NCBI RefSeq assembly: GCF_016741875.1
Contig: NZ_JAERRF010000021.1
Location: 62,001 to 126,000, forward strand
Direction: 5' to 3'
DNA from: Streptomyces coffeae
GTDB taxonomy: Bacteria; Actinomycetota; Actinomycetes; Streptomycetales; Streptomycetaceae
DNA length: 64,000 nt
A program made the translations under genes and the position numbers. The notes below the pieces were generated by a model, which was not told where the DNA came from, ran no database searches, and worked only from the letters and a program-made list of their open reading frames with translations. The number at the start of each line of letters is the position of its first letter. Position 1 is the stretch's first letter. Below are positions 38,240 to 47,462 of the stretch, one piece after another.

Positions 38240-39229
38240 TCAGGGTCCGCCGCCAGGGGTGCCCGTGGGCTGGGGCGGTTGTGGGGGCGAGACCGGTTCG
38301 GCGGGCTGCGGGGGATGGTCGTACACCATCCCGGCCGGGCTTCCCGCGCCCTGCCGCCACAGCCTGCTGAGCTCCGCGTTGGCCGTCCGTTCGGCGGCGC
38401 GGTCGTCGGGCAACGGCAGATGAAGCGCCGTCAGCAAGTCGAAGCGGTGCAGATCGAAGGCGACCGCCAGCACCTCGCCGTACGCCACCGCCGCGTGCAC
38501 CGCGGCGGCGTAGGCGGCCCAGCAGATGACGGCCGGGGCCAGCGCCAGCAGCAGCCACCACTCCGACCGCCACAGCAGGGCCGCTGAGACAGGGACGACG
38601 GCACCCGCGGTGACACAGAGACGGGCCGCGGCGTCGAGCGCGTCACGGCCCTCGGCCACCGCGGCGCGCACCCGGTCGCTCAGCACCGGCTCCAGACGGG
38701 TCCACACCACCACCGCGTCCAGTCCGTACAGCCGCCCGGCACGGCGCTCGGCGGCCGTGAGGGCGTTGCCGAGCCCGGTGGGGCGCAGCAGGTGGTCCTC
38801 CACCGGGAAACGGCTGCGCTGCCAGGCACCGCGCTCCCCCGCGCGCTGTACGAGGGCGGCGGACGGTACGGCGCTGCCGTACGGCCAGCCGAGCGGACCG
38901 CGCCGCCGCTTCTGCAACGCCGTGCACCAGGCGGCGGGCCAGCCGAGCCAGCGCGGCCAGTACCCCTCCAGCCAGCGCACCAGGGAGAGTTGCAGCGGCA
39001 TGGTGACGACGCCGACGAGGGTGAGGCTCAGCACCAGCAGCAGCACCTCGCCCGCCTTCAGCCCGGCCGCGGTCCGCCACGCCCGCTCGAACCGCACCGG
39101 ATCGGGGGCGCCCGCCCACAGCAGCACCAGGACGAACACGGCGCCCGCGGCGGTGGGGAGCGTCGAGACGAGGAAGAACCGGCCGGAGAGTGCGGGCGAC
39201 AGGGGCTTCGCCACGCTGTCGAGCTTCAC
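38240..39229 (-). CDS. Membrane protein of unknown function, last gene of the conflict-type operon
   Basis: Protein of 329 residues with two hydrophobic segments near the N-terminus (about residues 17-40 and 60-85) and two in the C-terminal half (about 205-250). A soluble loop lies between the pairs, and the tail is rich in proline and glutamine. The start is GTG with GAGGG just upstream. It begins 34 bases after the small zinc-ribbon gene on the same strand, so it probably belongs to the same transcript. A membrane partner for the vWA-MoxR-VMAP system is possible, but no known family is recognised. Confidence 0.75.
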   Translation of the reverse strand: MKLDSVAKPLSPALSGRFFLVSTLPTAAGAVFVLVLLWAGAPDPVRFERAWRTAAGLKAGEVLLLVLSLTLVGVVTMPLQLSLVRWLEGYWPRWLGWPAAWCTALQKRRRGPLGWPYGSAVPSAALVQRAGERGAWQRSRFPVEDHLLRPTGLGNALTAAERRAGRLYGLDAVVVWTRLEPVLSDRVRAAVAEGRDALDAAARLCVTAGAVVPVSAALLWRSEWWLLLALAPAVICWAAYAAAVHAAVAYGEVLAVAFDLHRFDLLTALHLPLPDDRAAERTANAELSRLWRQGAGSPAGMVYDHPPQPAEPVSPPQPPQPTGTPGGGP

Positions 39230-39263
39230 CGGCGCCCTCGCGCCGCACCGCGTGCCGCTCGGC

Positions 39264-39494
39264 TCATCTCACCCATGTGGTCGCCCCGTGGTCCGGATCC
39301 CTGCCGCACAGGGGTGTCTCCCCCGCGTCCATGAACATCATCGTGCTCTCCTCGCCGCACACCCCGCACCGGAAGAGATAGACCTCGTACTCGGTGGAGC
39401 GTCCGGGCAGCGGCAGCAACGGGCCGCCGGCGCCATGGGATTCACGAGCCGCCGCATCCCCCTCGGGTTCCGGACGCCGCCGTTCGTCCGTCAT
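39264..39494 (-). CDS. Small zinc-ribbon-like protein
   Basis: Protein of 76 residues. The first about 35 are charged and disordered. The rest has FRCGVCG and LCGRDPDHG, a C-x2-C plus C and H set that could bind one zinc ion. Its ATG overlaps the stop of the 1717-residue gene upstream by four bases (ATGA), so translation is coupled. It may be an adaptor or regulator of the conflict operon. No family is recognised. Confidence 0.75.
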   Translation of the reverse strand: MTDERRRPEPEGDAAARESHGAGGPLLPLPGRSTEYEVYLFRCGVCGEESTMMFMDAGETPLCGRDPDHGATTWVR

Positions 39495-42400
39495 GGTTTC
39501 CCTTCCTTCGCAGGGGTGAGGTAGGGGGCCAGAACCTCGGCCAGGGCCGGATGGTTCAGATAGCTCCTGCGGCCCCCGCCCAGCGGCGCTCCGGCTCCCT
39601 CGCAGGGGATGTCACGTGCGACGCCGTCGAACCTCGCGGTCAGCGGCCGGTAGGACAGGGGGTCCAGCCGGCCGTCGAGGTTCACCCAGCGCCGCACCGC
39701 CGGTGGCCTCAGCCCCCGGCCGTCCACGGGCGCGGGTTCGAGCCGGGAGAAGATCGCGTCCAGGCCGATCGGAGTACCCATCGTGACCAGGAGCTCCACG
39801 GACAGCTCGGGCCGCTCCCACAGTGCCTCGTAGGCGATGACGGAGCCCATCCCATGCGCGATCAGGACCTGGGGCCGCTGTGCGGCGACCGCCTCCCCGA
39901 GCATGCGCCGGACCGCCGCCCGGCGCGCGTCGTCGTTCAGGTAGGTGATGAACTCCTGGGTGACGGCGGGCAGCCAGTCCGGGAACACACCGAGCCGCCG
40001 CGTCAGGGAGTTCAGCAGCCCGCGGAACGAGAATCTGCTCCTGGTGGCTCCTTCCGGCAGCTGCTGCTGCGCGGCGGACAACGCGGCCTGCACCTCGGCG
40101 TCCGATTCGGCCTCGCCCGGGGGTGGTTGCAGCACGGGCAGATAGGGCAGCGTCCGCAGATCCACACCGTCCGCGGGGAGCCGGAGACCGGCCTTGGCCA
40201 GGCCGTCGCCCAGCCCGGCGGTCCAGGGGTTCAGCTCGGACGGGTGGAGGAACAGCACCCGGGGCACGGCGGCGCAGGGCCGTCCCAGGGGCATGCCGTT
40301 GTCCAGACGCCATGTCCGCGGGATCCCCTCGCCGTCCACCGTGATGGCCGCGGGCCGCCCGGCGACGCTGGTGGTGGCGGTGAACGCCTCGATGGCGCCG
40401 AGCCCTTCGGAAGCACGGGAGACGATGACGCTCGGGCCGTCCAACGGGACGACGGACAGCCCCGACCGGGACCCCAGAACCGCCGCCCTGCCCCCGGACC
40501 ACTCCACGAACCCCACATGGGGAAGGAATTCCTCGCCAGGGGTGAGGTGCACACAACGCAGCCGGTCCTCACCCCGCACGACGTAGGAGGACAGGCACGT
40601 CGCTCCAGGGCCGGTGAACACCAGCGTGCTGGCGGGCGACCGGCCGTCGACCGCCAGAGTGAGGGCAGCGCCCGGCTGCCGGGCCACCGTGGACGGTGAG
40701 GACCAGGGGCGCACCGGGAACGGATCGCACGCCAGGTCGGGATCGGCGGTCCGCGCGGTGCGTACGCGGTTCGCGACGGCGACACTGACCACGCGGTACC
40801 GGGCGGTTCCGTGTGCGTCCACGGTGGTGTTGACCAGTCCCCGGACCGGCACCAGCGCCTCCCGCACCTCGTAGAGCGAGGGCGGTGCGCCCCCGAACGC
40901 CCCGCAGCGGCGCTGGATCTCGGTGTCGGCCAGGCCCCCGCTCTTGCTGGCCGCCAGGATTTTGAGCACGAGCCTGGTCCAGGGGCTGCGGGCGTCGGCG
41001 AGGAGCAGTTGCACCACGTCGGACAGGGTCCTCGGCACCCCGGATCCGACCCACTCCGCCTCGGTGACGTCCTCCAGCGGCTCGCCCCGGGAGGCGATGA
41101 AACCGGCGAAGGCGCGCGCGACGACGATCTGTTCCACGGGGGCGCCCTGCTCGACCAGGGTGTTGGCCACGGCCTCGCTGAACGCCTGGCGCACGGGCGC
41201 GTCGTCCCGGCGGCGGTAGAAAGGGGCCGAACCGAGCATCTCCTCGCACACATTGCGCAGCGCACGCCGCCGCATTTCACGGGTGGCGGTGAGGCGGACG
41301 GTGAGCACCGGCCGGTTGTTCTCCGTCAGCTCCCTGGTGTGGCGACCCGCGCGGGAGGCGATGAGCAGACGGCACACACCGGAGTCGAGCAGCGGCAGCA
41401 GCAGCTCCCGCACGATGGCGCGGGCGTACGGCGTCTCGTCCAGGGCGTCCACCACGATGAGGGGCTGGTCCCCCCGGTGGCCGAGCCACTCCACCAACTG
41501 CTCCACCCCGCGGGGGAATTCGTCCGGCGCGCTGAGCTGCGCGGCCAGCAGCTCCGTCAGAGCCGTGCTGGTGGCCCCGTAGGCCGACACCATGCAGACC
41601 TCCGGTCTGGCCAGGCTCTCCCGCACCCAGCTCATCACCGTGGCCACCAAGGTGGTCTTGCCACTGGCCTCGGGGCCGAGCACCAGTGCCAGCCGTGGAT
41701 AGGCGGAAGGGTTGCCGATCCATCCGGTCAGTGTCCGGAACGTGGGCGCGTCCTGCGGATACCTCCACAAGGTGCGCTCGGGGACATCCGTCTCCGCCGA
41801 CGGTTCATAGCCGGGGTTGGGCAGGAACTCGTCGGGCAGTCCGCGGGTGTACCGCAGATGCAGCACCGGATCGGGCAAGGTGCCGTCCTCGGTCAGCAGA
41901 TTCATGAGCTCCACCACATCCCTCAGCGGGATGTACGGCTCGTCACGCGGCGCTCTCCGGCGTCCGGACGCGAGAAGGCGCAGTGCCTCGGCGAGCACCC
42001 GGGTGAGCCTCCCCGCACCAACCCCCGGCGCGGGGACCATGAGGGTGTCGAAGTCGAGGACGGGGAAGCGGTCTTCGGCGACCTCCTGGCAGCCGTCGGC
42101 GATCAGCATCCACCGCCCCCCGCCCCGGTCCGGGCGCACGAGCCCCAGCAGCCCGTCGGTGTCCGCCGTCAGATGGCCCGCGATATGGACGATCACGATG
42201 TCCGCTTCGCCGAACCCCGAGGTCATCTCGTCGATCACCCTGGGGTATTCCCGCTCCGGCACATCGGTGGCGACGTGGGTGTGGCAGCCGAACGCCCGGA
42301 AGCCCGCGGCGAGTTCACGGCAGGCGGCGGCGGTGGATTCGTCCTCCGATGTCCCGGGGGCAAAGCTGAGGAAGTGGCGGCGCCCCACCGGGCCGCTCGC

Positions 42401-44644
42401 CGCCGGGGGCACCCCCATGCCGCCGGGCCCCAGGACCCGGTCCCGCACCACACCCTCGGTGTCCCCGGTGAACAGATGGGAACGGCCGTCGGCCGTCAGC
42501 ACCGCCAGCGCCCGGACGTCCTCCGCGACCGGCACGGTGGGCAGGAACGGCACCCCGCTGGCCAGGTCGTACAGGTCGATCCCGTCGGGCCCGGCCACGG
42601 CCACGATCCGCTGGCCCGCGACCTCGCCGCAGGCCAGCACCCCGGGCCGGGCGCCCGCGCCCCGCCGCCACGCCTCCCGCCCCTCCCGGGCGGTGAGGTC
42701 CACCGCGGCCAGGACACCGTCCGCGTACAGCGCCACCACCATCGCCCGCCCCGTCGCCGTGCCGGCGCACACCAGGGCGGTGACGGCCGTCTCCCCGCCG
42801 TGGGCGGCCAGCCGGCCCCGGCCGGTGGTCAGGTCCCAGATCCACAGCTCGCCGCCCGCGGAGGTGACCGTCACATCGCGCCCGTCCACCTGGGCGGCGG
42901 CCACGCAGACCCGTCCGCGCGGCTCGTCCTCGGCGGGCTCGGGCTCCTCCGGCGTCTCGACGTCCCGCAGCGCGGTGTCGATGCGCTGCGCGTAGGTGGT
43001 GAGTTCACCGCCGAGGCCGCCGAGCACCGAGGCGGCCACGGTGGCGAACACCCGGCCGTCGGCGAGTTCGAGCGAGCCGGTGGGATCGGCGGCCAGGACA
43101 CGGAAGTCCAGTGAGCCGCCGAAGGGTTCGGCCAGCGCCTCGGGGGCCCGGATGAGGGTGGTGAGCACCTGGTAGGCACGGGTGCGGGTGAGCCCGGAGG
43201 CCAGTTCGTCGCGGACCCCGGCCCGGAATTCGTACACCACCTGGTCGGGGTTCTCGCCCCGGTGGCGCTCGGTCGTGCGGACCAGCAGACCGGAGAGGAA
43301 GACCTCGGCGAGCTGCGCCGGGCCGGTGGCGGGCAGCAGGGTCTGCTGGAGCCAGCGCATCAGCGGCAGGGTCAGCGGGGCGGCGGAGAGCAGGAACGCC
43401 AGCTCCATCGCGCCGGGCGTCGCCCAGGTACGGAAGTCCTCCACCCATGCGGCCGCCGGCGTCTCGTGGTCCGGAACCGGATGGGTCACCGGATCGGGCT
43501 CGCCGTGCGACGGGGCCTTGGCGAGGTCCACCGCGGACCCGGGGCGCCAGGTGGTGCGGCTGCCGGACACCGCCTGGGCCCACGGGCGCAGCCACTCCGG
43601 GTCCAGGGTGACCAGCGGCACCAGGTCCGGTGAGGAGCGGCCGCCGCCCGCGCCGAGGGTGCCGCCGGGGCCCAGGGGGCGTACGGTCGGCCGGGCCGGG
43701 CCGGTGGCGCGCAGCGCGGCGCGGACCGGCGGCAGCCAGGTGCGGTGCCACAGTTCGGGGGGCAGCACCTGCACCACGGTCAGGGAGGCCCGGCGCGCCC
43801 ACTGCCGTAAGGTCCGGGTCATGGCCGGAGTGCCCCACAGCTCGCCCAGGCCGTCGGTGACGACGAGGATCAGACGGCGGTGCGCGGGGTCGTGGAGCTC
43901 GGCCGGTTTGCGCCCCTCGGCCCCCGGGGTGGTGCGTCCGTCGCCACCGCATGGGCCGTAGCGGAGGACGAGCTCGGGCTCGTCGGCGTCGAAGCGCCAC
44001 ATCCGTACGTCCCGGAAGGCTCCGTGTCCCTCGACGAGCGCGCGGAAGTCGTCCACCGTACGGCGCCACACGGACATGGACACGCTCTCGTCCACCACCA
44101 GGGCCAGCTCCAGCCAGCGTTCGGAGGCGTGGCGCAGCGCCGGAAGCGGGCGACGGGCGCGGGCGGAGCGGTCCGCGGTGAGGGGCTCGTCCAGAACCCG
44201 GCGGCCGGGGGCGGGCACCCGCCGCTTGAGCGGACGCAGGGCACGGGCCAGCTCCAGCCGGTGCGGAAGCGCGGAGGGCTGACGCAGCGGAAGGGGGGTG
44301 GCCTTCGCGCCGCCGCCGTTCTCGCTCCCGCCCGTGGATCCGGACGCGGCGGGGCTGTGGAGCGGGGTGGCGGACGGCCGGAGCGGCTCGGCGGGTTCCT
44401 CGTCCGGTGTGACGTCCTCCGTGGGTTCCTCGGACGGCTCCCCGGCCACCGGCGGCGGGGCCGGTGGCGGGGCCGGTGGCGCGGGCGGCTCGCCGGGCGG
44501 CGGATCCACCGGTTCCGCGGCCGGCTGCCGGGCAGCCCGGACCTCCTCGGCCAGCCAGAGCAGTTCGGCCAGCTCGCGGGCGGTCAGGTCCTCGTCGCCG
44601 CTCAACTCCCTTGCCAAGGCGAGGAGATGGGTGAGGTCGCTCAT
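39491..44644 (-). CDS. SAV_2336-type vWA protein fused to propeller, caspase-like, STAND NTPase and degenerate alpha/beta-hydrolase domains
   Basis: Giant protein of 1717 residues. Residues about 1-45 are the SAV_2336-type N-terminal helix region, followed by a Pro-rich linker. About 100-330 is a vWA-like domain (WLELALVVDESVSMS, a DxSxS metal site near 185, and VVTDG near 264). About 570-740 holds WD-like strands. About 755-915 resembles the caspase-like domain that precedes STAND ATPases in actinobacteria (VHIAGH near 820, DGCQE near 850). About 985-1250 is a STAND NTPase (GPEASGKTT, then LIVVDALDE near 1060). A second set of WD-like strands follows. About 1465-1717 is an alpha/beta-hydrolase fold in which the catalytic serine position is glycine (IAHGMGSVIAYE, Gly-1598). 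A TTA codon encodes residue 279. It overlaps both neighbouring genes by ATGA. Confidence 0.85.
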   Translation of the reverse strand: MSDLTHLLALARELSGDEDLTARELAELLWLAEEVRAARQPAAEPVDPPPGEPPAPPAPPPAPPPVAGEPSEEPTEDVTPDEEPAEPLRPSATPLHSPAASGSTGGSENGGGAKATPLPLRQPSALPHRLELARALRPLKRRVPAPGRRVLDEPLTADRSARARRPLPALRHASERWLELALVVDESVSMSVWRRTVDDFRALVEGHGAFRDVRMWRFDADEPELVLRYGPCGGDGRTTPGAEGRKPAELHDPAHRRLILVVTDGLGELWGTPAMTRTLRQWARRASLTVVQVLPPELWHRTWLPPVRAALRATGPARPTVRPLGPGGTLGAGGGRSSPDLVPLVTLDPEWLRPWAQAVSGSRTTWRPGSAVDLAKAPSHGEPDPVTHPVPDHETPAAAWVEDFRTWATPGAMELAFLLSAAPLTLPLMRWLQQTLLPATGPAQLAEVFLSGLLVRTTERHRGENPDQVVYEFRAGVRDELASGLTRTRAYQVLTTLIRAPEALAEPFGGSLDFRVLAADPTGSLELADGRVFATVAASVLGGLGGELTTYAQRIDTALRDVETPEEPEPAEDEPRGRVCVAAAQVDGRDVTVTSAGGELWIWDLTTGRGRLAAHGGETAVTALVCAGTATGRAMVVALYADGVLAAVDLTAREGREAWRRGAGARPGVLACGEVAGQRIVAVAGPDGIDLYDLASGVPFLPTVPVAEDVRALAVLTADGRSHLFTGDTEGVVRDRVLGPGGMGVPPAASGPVGRRHFLSFAPGTSEDESTAAACRELAAGFRAFGCHTHVATDVPEREYPRVIDEMTSGFGEADIVIVHIAGHLTADTDGLLGLVRPDRGGGRWMLIADGCQEVAEDRFPVLDFDTLMVPAPGVGAGRLTRVLAEALRLLASGRRRAPRDEPYIPLRDVVELMNLLTEDGTLPDPVLHLRYTRGLPDEFLPNPGYEPSAETDVPERTLWRYPQDAPTFRTLTGWIGNPSAYPRLALVLGPEASGKTTLVATVMSWVRESLARPEVCMVSAYGATSTALTELLAAQLSAPDEFPRGVEQLVEWLGHRGDQPLIVVDALDETPYARAIVRELLLPLLDSGVCRLLIASRAGRHTRELTENNRPVLTVRLTATREMRRRALRNVCEEMLGSAPFYRRRDDAPVRQAFSEAVANTLVEQGAPVEQIVVARAFAGFIASRGEPLEDVTEAEWVGSGVPRTLSDVVQLLLADARSPWTRLVLKILAASKSGGLADTEIQRRCGAFGGAPPSLYEVREALVPVRGLVNTTVDAHGTARYRVVSVAVANRVRTARTADPDLACDPFPVRPWSSPSTVARQPGAALTLAVDGRSPASTLVFTGPGATCLSSYVVRGEDRLRCVHLTPGEEFLPHVGFVEWSGGRAAVLGSRSGLSVVPLDGPSVIVSRASEGLGAIEAFTATTSVAGRPAAITVDGEGIPRTWRLDNGMPLGRPCAAVPRVLFLHPSELNPWTAGLGDGLAKAGLRLPADGVDLRTLPYLPVLQPPPGEAESDAEVQAALSAAQQQLPEGATRSRFSFRGLLNSLTRRLGVFPDWLPAVTQEFITYLNDDARRAAVRRMLGEAVAAQRPQVLIAHGMGSVIAYEALWERPELSVELLVTMGTPIGLDAIFSRLEPAPVDGRGLRPPAVRRWVNLDGRLDPLSYRPLTARFDGVARDIPCEGAGAPLGGGRRSYLNHPALAEVLAPYLTPAKEGKP

Positions 44645-45774
44645 GCCGTGTCGTTCAGCGGACGGAGGAGTGCCGCCAGCACGGCGGGCCACTCGGGGTC
44701 GTCGGTGTGCTCGGTTGCGCTCTCCATCTGGAGGGTGTTGAGGAGTTGGTCGGTGGCCAGCAGCTTCCGGCCCTTTTCGAGGTCGTCCGCGAACTCCTCG
44801 AGACGTCCGGCCGAGGCGCGCAGCACCTCCGGGCCGAGGTGGGCCTCGACGATGCGTTCCAGCTTCTTCCGGGAGGGGGGAGCGATGTCCAGCCGGACAC
44901 AGCGGCGGACGAACGCGGGTGGGAACTCCCGCTCGCCGTTGCTGGTGAGCACCACCACGGGGAACTCCGCGCAGCGCACCGTGCCGTGCCGGACCGGCTC
45001 CCGGCGCCCGTCGTCGGTCATCACCCGGACGTCGCACTGGGGGTACCGCTGGAGTTCGGGGATGGGGAACTCCCCTTCCTCCAGGACCGAGAGAAGGTCG
45101 TTGGGCAGGTCGACATCGCCCTTGTCCAGCTCGTCGATGAGCAGCACACGGGGGCGGTCGGAGGGCAGCAGGGCGGTGCCGAGCGGTCCGAGACGTACGT
45201 ACCTGCCGATGTCGTCGGGCCGCTTCCTCTTGTGCTTCTCGTCCTGGAGGCGGCCGATGGCGTCGTACGCGTACAGCCCGTCGAGGAGCGTCGTACGGCT
45301 GGTGACCGACCAGCGCAGCACCCGGCCGAGGTCCAGTTCATGGGCGATGCCGCGGGCGAGGCTGGACTTGCCGGTGCCGGGTTTGCCGGTGACCAGGAGC
45401 GGACGGCGCAGATGGAGCGCGGCGTTGACCATACGGGCCTCCTGGGGCTCCGCGCGGTAGGTGGTGACGATGTCGGTCGAGCCGGGGCTCTCCTCGCGGT
45501 GGCGGACGCAGCTGTCCACCGCCGGTTCCTCGCCGCGGGCGGCGGAGTCCGCGGCGGCGTCCGTGGCCTCCTCGTCGGGCACCGGCCGCTGGCCGTCGAA
45601 CTGCCGCCAGGGCGGTGCCACGGGCGGGGTCCAGCCGGTGCGGCGGACGCCGTCGCCGTAGTAGATCCACCAGCTCGGCACCGCCGTCACCTGGTCCGTC
45701 CCGGCTCGTGCCGCCGGCACCACGGCCCCCGTCCCGGGCGCCTCGGCGGGCGACTGCTGGTCTTCGGGGATCAT
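44641..45774 (-). CDS. MoxR-type AAA+ ATPase of a vWA-MoxR-VMAP system
   Basis: Protein of 377 residues. About 110 N-terminal residues are mostly disordered but hold SWWIYYGDGVRRTGW. A MoxR-like AAA+ domain follows: Walker A GKPGTGKSS at about 129-137, Walker B LLIDELDKGD at about 212-221, and the sensor stretch LTSNGEREFPPAF near 280. MoxR ATPases usually act as chaperones for vWA partners, and the vWA protein here is the next gene, overlapping by ATGA. The VMAP gene before it also overlaps by ATGA. Confidence 0.9.
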   Translation of the reverse strand: MIPEDQQSPAEAPGTGAVVPAARAGTDQVTAVPSWWIYYGDGVRRTGWTPPVAPPWRQFDGQRPVPDEEATDAAADSAARGEEPAVDSCVRHREESPGSTDIVTTYRAEPQEARMVNAALHLRRPLLVTGKPGTGKSSLARGIAHELDLGRVLRWSVTSRTTLLDGLYAYDAIGRLQDEKHKRKRPDDIGRYVRLGPLGTALLPSDRPRVLLIDELDKGDVDLPNDLLSVLEEGEFPIPELQRYPQCDVRVMTDDGRREPVRHGTVRCAEFPVVVLTSNGEREFPPAFVRRCVRLDIAPPSRKKLERIVEAHLGPEVLRASAGRLEEFADDLEKGRKLLATDQLLNTLQMESATEHTDDPEWPAVLAALLRPLNDTA

Positions 45775-47456
45775 CCGTTGCCTCCTCTGTGGGCCCTGGG
45801 GCCGCCGAGTCTTCTGAGCCGTTCGGGATGCCAGCCCGGGTTGTCCCACAACACCGCGATGCCCGTTCCGTCGTGGCTTCCCTTGGCACACCGGGCGGCT
45901 TCCTGGCGCAACGTCAGCACCGTGGCGGGCAGGCCGGAGAGACCGGCGCCCGCCTCGGCCAGCTCGGCGACGCGCCGGGCGCGGCCGGGCGGCACGCTGC
46001 CGTCCCGGTGGCCGCGCCACCACACGGCGGCCGGTACGCCCTCCTGGATGGCGGACAGCAGGGCGTCCGGCACCGTGGTGGCCAGATGCGGATAGGGGTA
46101 GGTCAGGATCAGACAGCTGATGTCCTTGCGGGAGGCGACCTCGGCCGCCAGCGCCTGGGGCGACGCCATGTCCGCCACCAGCGGGCGGCAGTCGCTCTCG
46201 GACCGGTCGTCGGCCTCGTCCGCCGGGGTGCCGTCGCCGTCCAGCCAACAGGCCCGGGGCGGTGGGTCGTCGGCGGCGGACCGCCCGTCCAGCCGCTCCC
46301 AGCGCGCCGTCCACTGGGAGGTGGACCAGCCGTCGCGCAGCCGGTCCAGGGAGCGGACGACCACCGGGCCGTAGCGGCCGATGGGGCGCGCCACGGCCAG
46401 CTGTCCGCCGCCGCGCAGATTCCACTCGTCCACCGGCCAGCCGAGCGCCTCCCAGGGCAGCAGGAACTCGAAGGTGAGGGTCTCGGGGTCGAGATGCTGG
46501 ACATACGGCTGGAGCCGGGCGATCAACTCCTCGGCGCCGCCGGAGATCTCGGCCGCGGTGTACACGGTGTCGTCCTGGACCTTGATGCCCAGGCAGCGGC
46601 CCCGGCGGTAGAGCCAGGCGGCGAGCCGGTACCGGCCGGCCCCCGGCCCTGAGCCCTCGACCCGGACCAGACAACTGGTCAGGGACGCATGGCAGGTGTC
46701 GGACACCGAGGCCGCCGCGTCCGCCGCGGCACGCTCCTCGGCGAGCCGCCCCGTGGGCACCCGGTCGGCGCGGGCCTGGGCCACGGCGTCGATCCAGGCC
46801 CGCAGATCGGCGCGGGCCACGTCCTCGGCGCGGGCGGCGAGATGTTCGAGGAAGACCAGCAGCGGGGGCACCCGTCCGGCCGGGCTGTTGCGCGCGTCCA
46901 ACTCCTCGACCAGCGCGGTCACCGTCCCGGCCTGCTCCGCGGTCAGCAGCCCGTCCCTGGCGGCCGGGAGTCCCAGGGAGGAGGCCGCCGCCCACAGCAC
47001 CTCGCACAGCTCGCCGGGCTCGGTGGGACACCCCGGGTCGCCCAGCAAGGTGTCGAGGTCGGCGCGCTCCTGCGCGTCGAGCAGCCCGGGGGCGACGGCC
47101 GGGAGCAGGCCCCACCGCTCGGCCCGGATCGCCTGGTAGCCCTGCCGGTGCGCGGTGAGCCAGCGCGGCTCGCCGTACTGGAACTCCAGCGCGGCGAACA
47201 GCCGCTCCATGCCATCGGGGTTGTGCACGTGGCGCCGCAGCACGCCGTCCAGCACCGCCTGGAGCGGACCGGGGCCCTCGGCGGGCCACACCACCTCGAA
47301 TTCGGCCTGGGCGAGCAGGACTCCGGCCTCGGCGGCGGTTCCGACGCGCTCGGCCAGCTCCTTGGCGAAGCGACCACACCAGCGGGTACGCGCCGATTCG
47401 GCCGCGCGACCGGCCAGGTTCGATGAGACGCATTCGATCGGGGTCGCCACGGGCAT
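45771..47456 (-). CDS. VMAP-like protein (vWA-MoxR associated protein)
   Basis: Protein of 561 residues. The N-terminal 190 residues are helical. The C-terminal half from about residue 270 matches what I know of the VMAP-C domain: YRLAAWLYRRGRCLG, then LTFEFLLPWEALGWPVDEW and YGPVVVRSLDRL. In ternary vWA-MoxR-VMAP systems this protein is the shared core that is thought to link ATPase and effectors. It starts 6 bases after the trypsin-like gene and its stop overlaps the MoxR start. The call rests on motif memory plus the gene order. It has no protease or nuclease motif of its own that I can see. Confidence 0.8.
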   Translation of the reverse strand: MPVATPIECVSSNLAGRAAESARTRWCGRFAKELAERVGTAAEAGVLLAQAEFEVVWPAEGPGPLQAVLDGVLRRHVHNPDGMERLFAALEFQYGEPRWLTAHRQGYQAIRAERWGLLPAVAPGLLDAQERADLDTLLGDPGCPTEPGELCEVLWAAASSLGLPAARDGLLTAEQAGTVTALVEELDARNSPAGRVPPLLVFLEHLAARAEDVARADLRAWIDAVAQARADRVPTGRLAEERAAADAAASVSDTCHASLTSCLVRVEGSGPGAGRYRLAAWLYRRGRCLGIKVQDDTVYTAAEISGGAEELIARLQPYVQHLDPETLTFEFLLPWEALGWPVDEWNLRGGGQLAVARPIGRYGPVVVRSLDRLRDGWSTSQWTARWERLDGRSAADDPPPRACWLDGDGTPADEADDRSESDCRPLVADMASPQALAAEVASRKDISCLILTYPYPHLATTVPDALLSAIQEGVPAAVWWRGHRDGSVPPGRARRVAELAEAGAGLSGLPATVLTLRQEAARCAKGSHDGTGIAVLWDNPGWHPERLRRLGGPRAHRGGNG

Positions 47457-47462
47457 GTGCTC

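Noticed and set aside
44645..45037. N-terminal extension of the giant vWA/STAND protein by 131 residues
   Set aside because: It would overlap the MoxR gene widely. The ATG at 44644 gives the expected N-terminus and an ATGA overlap.
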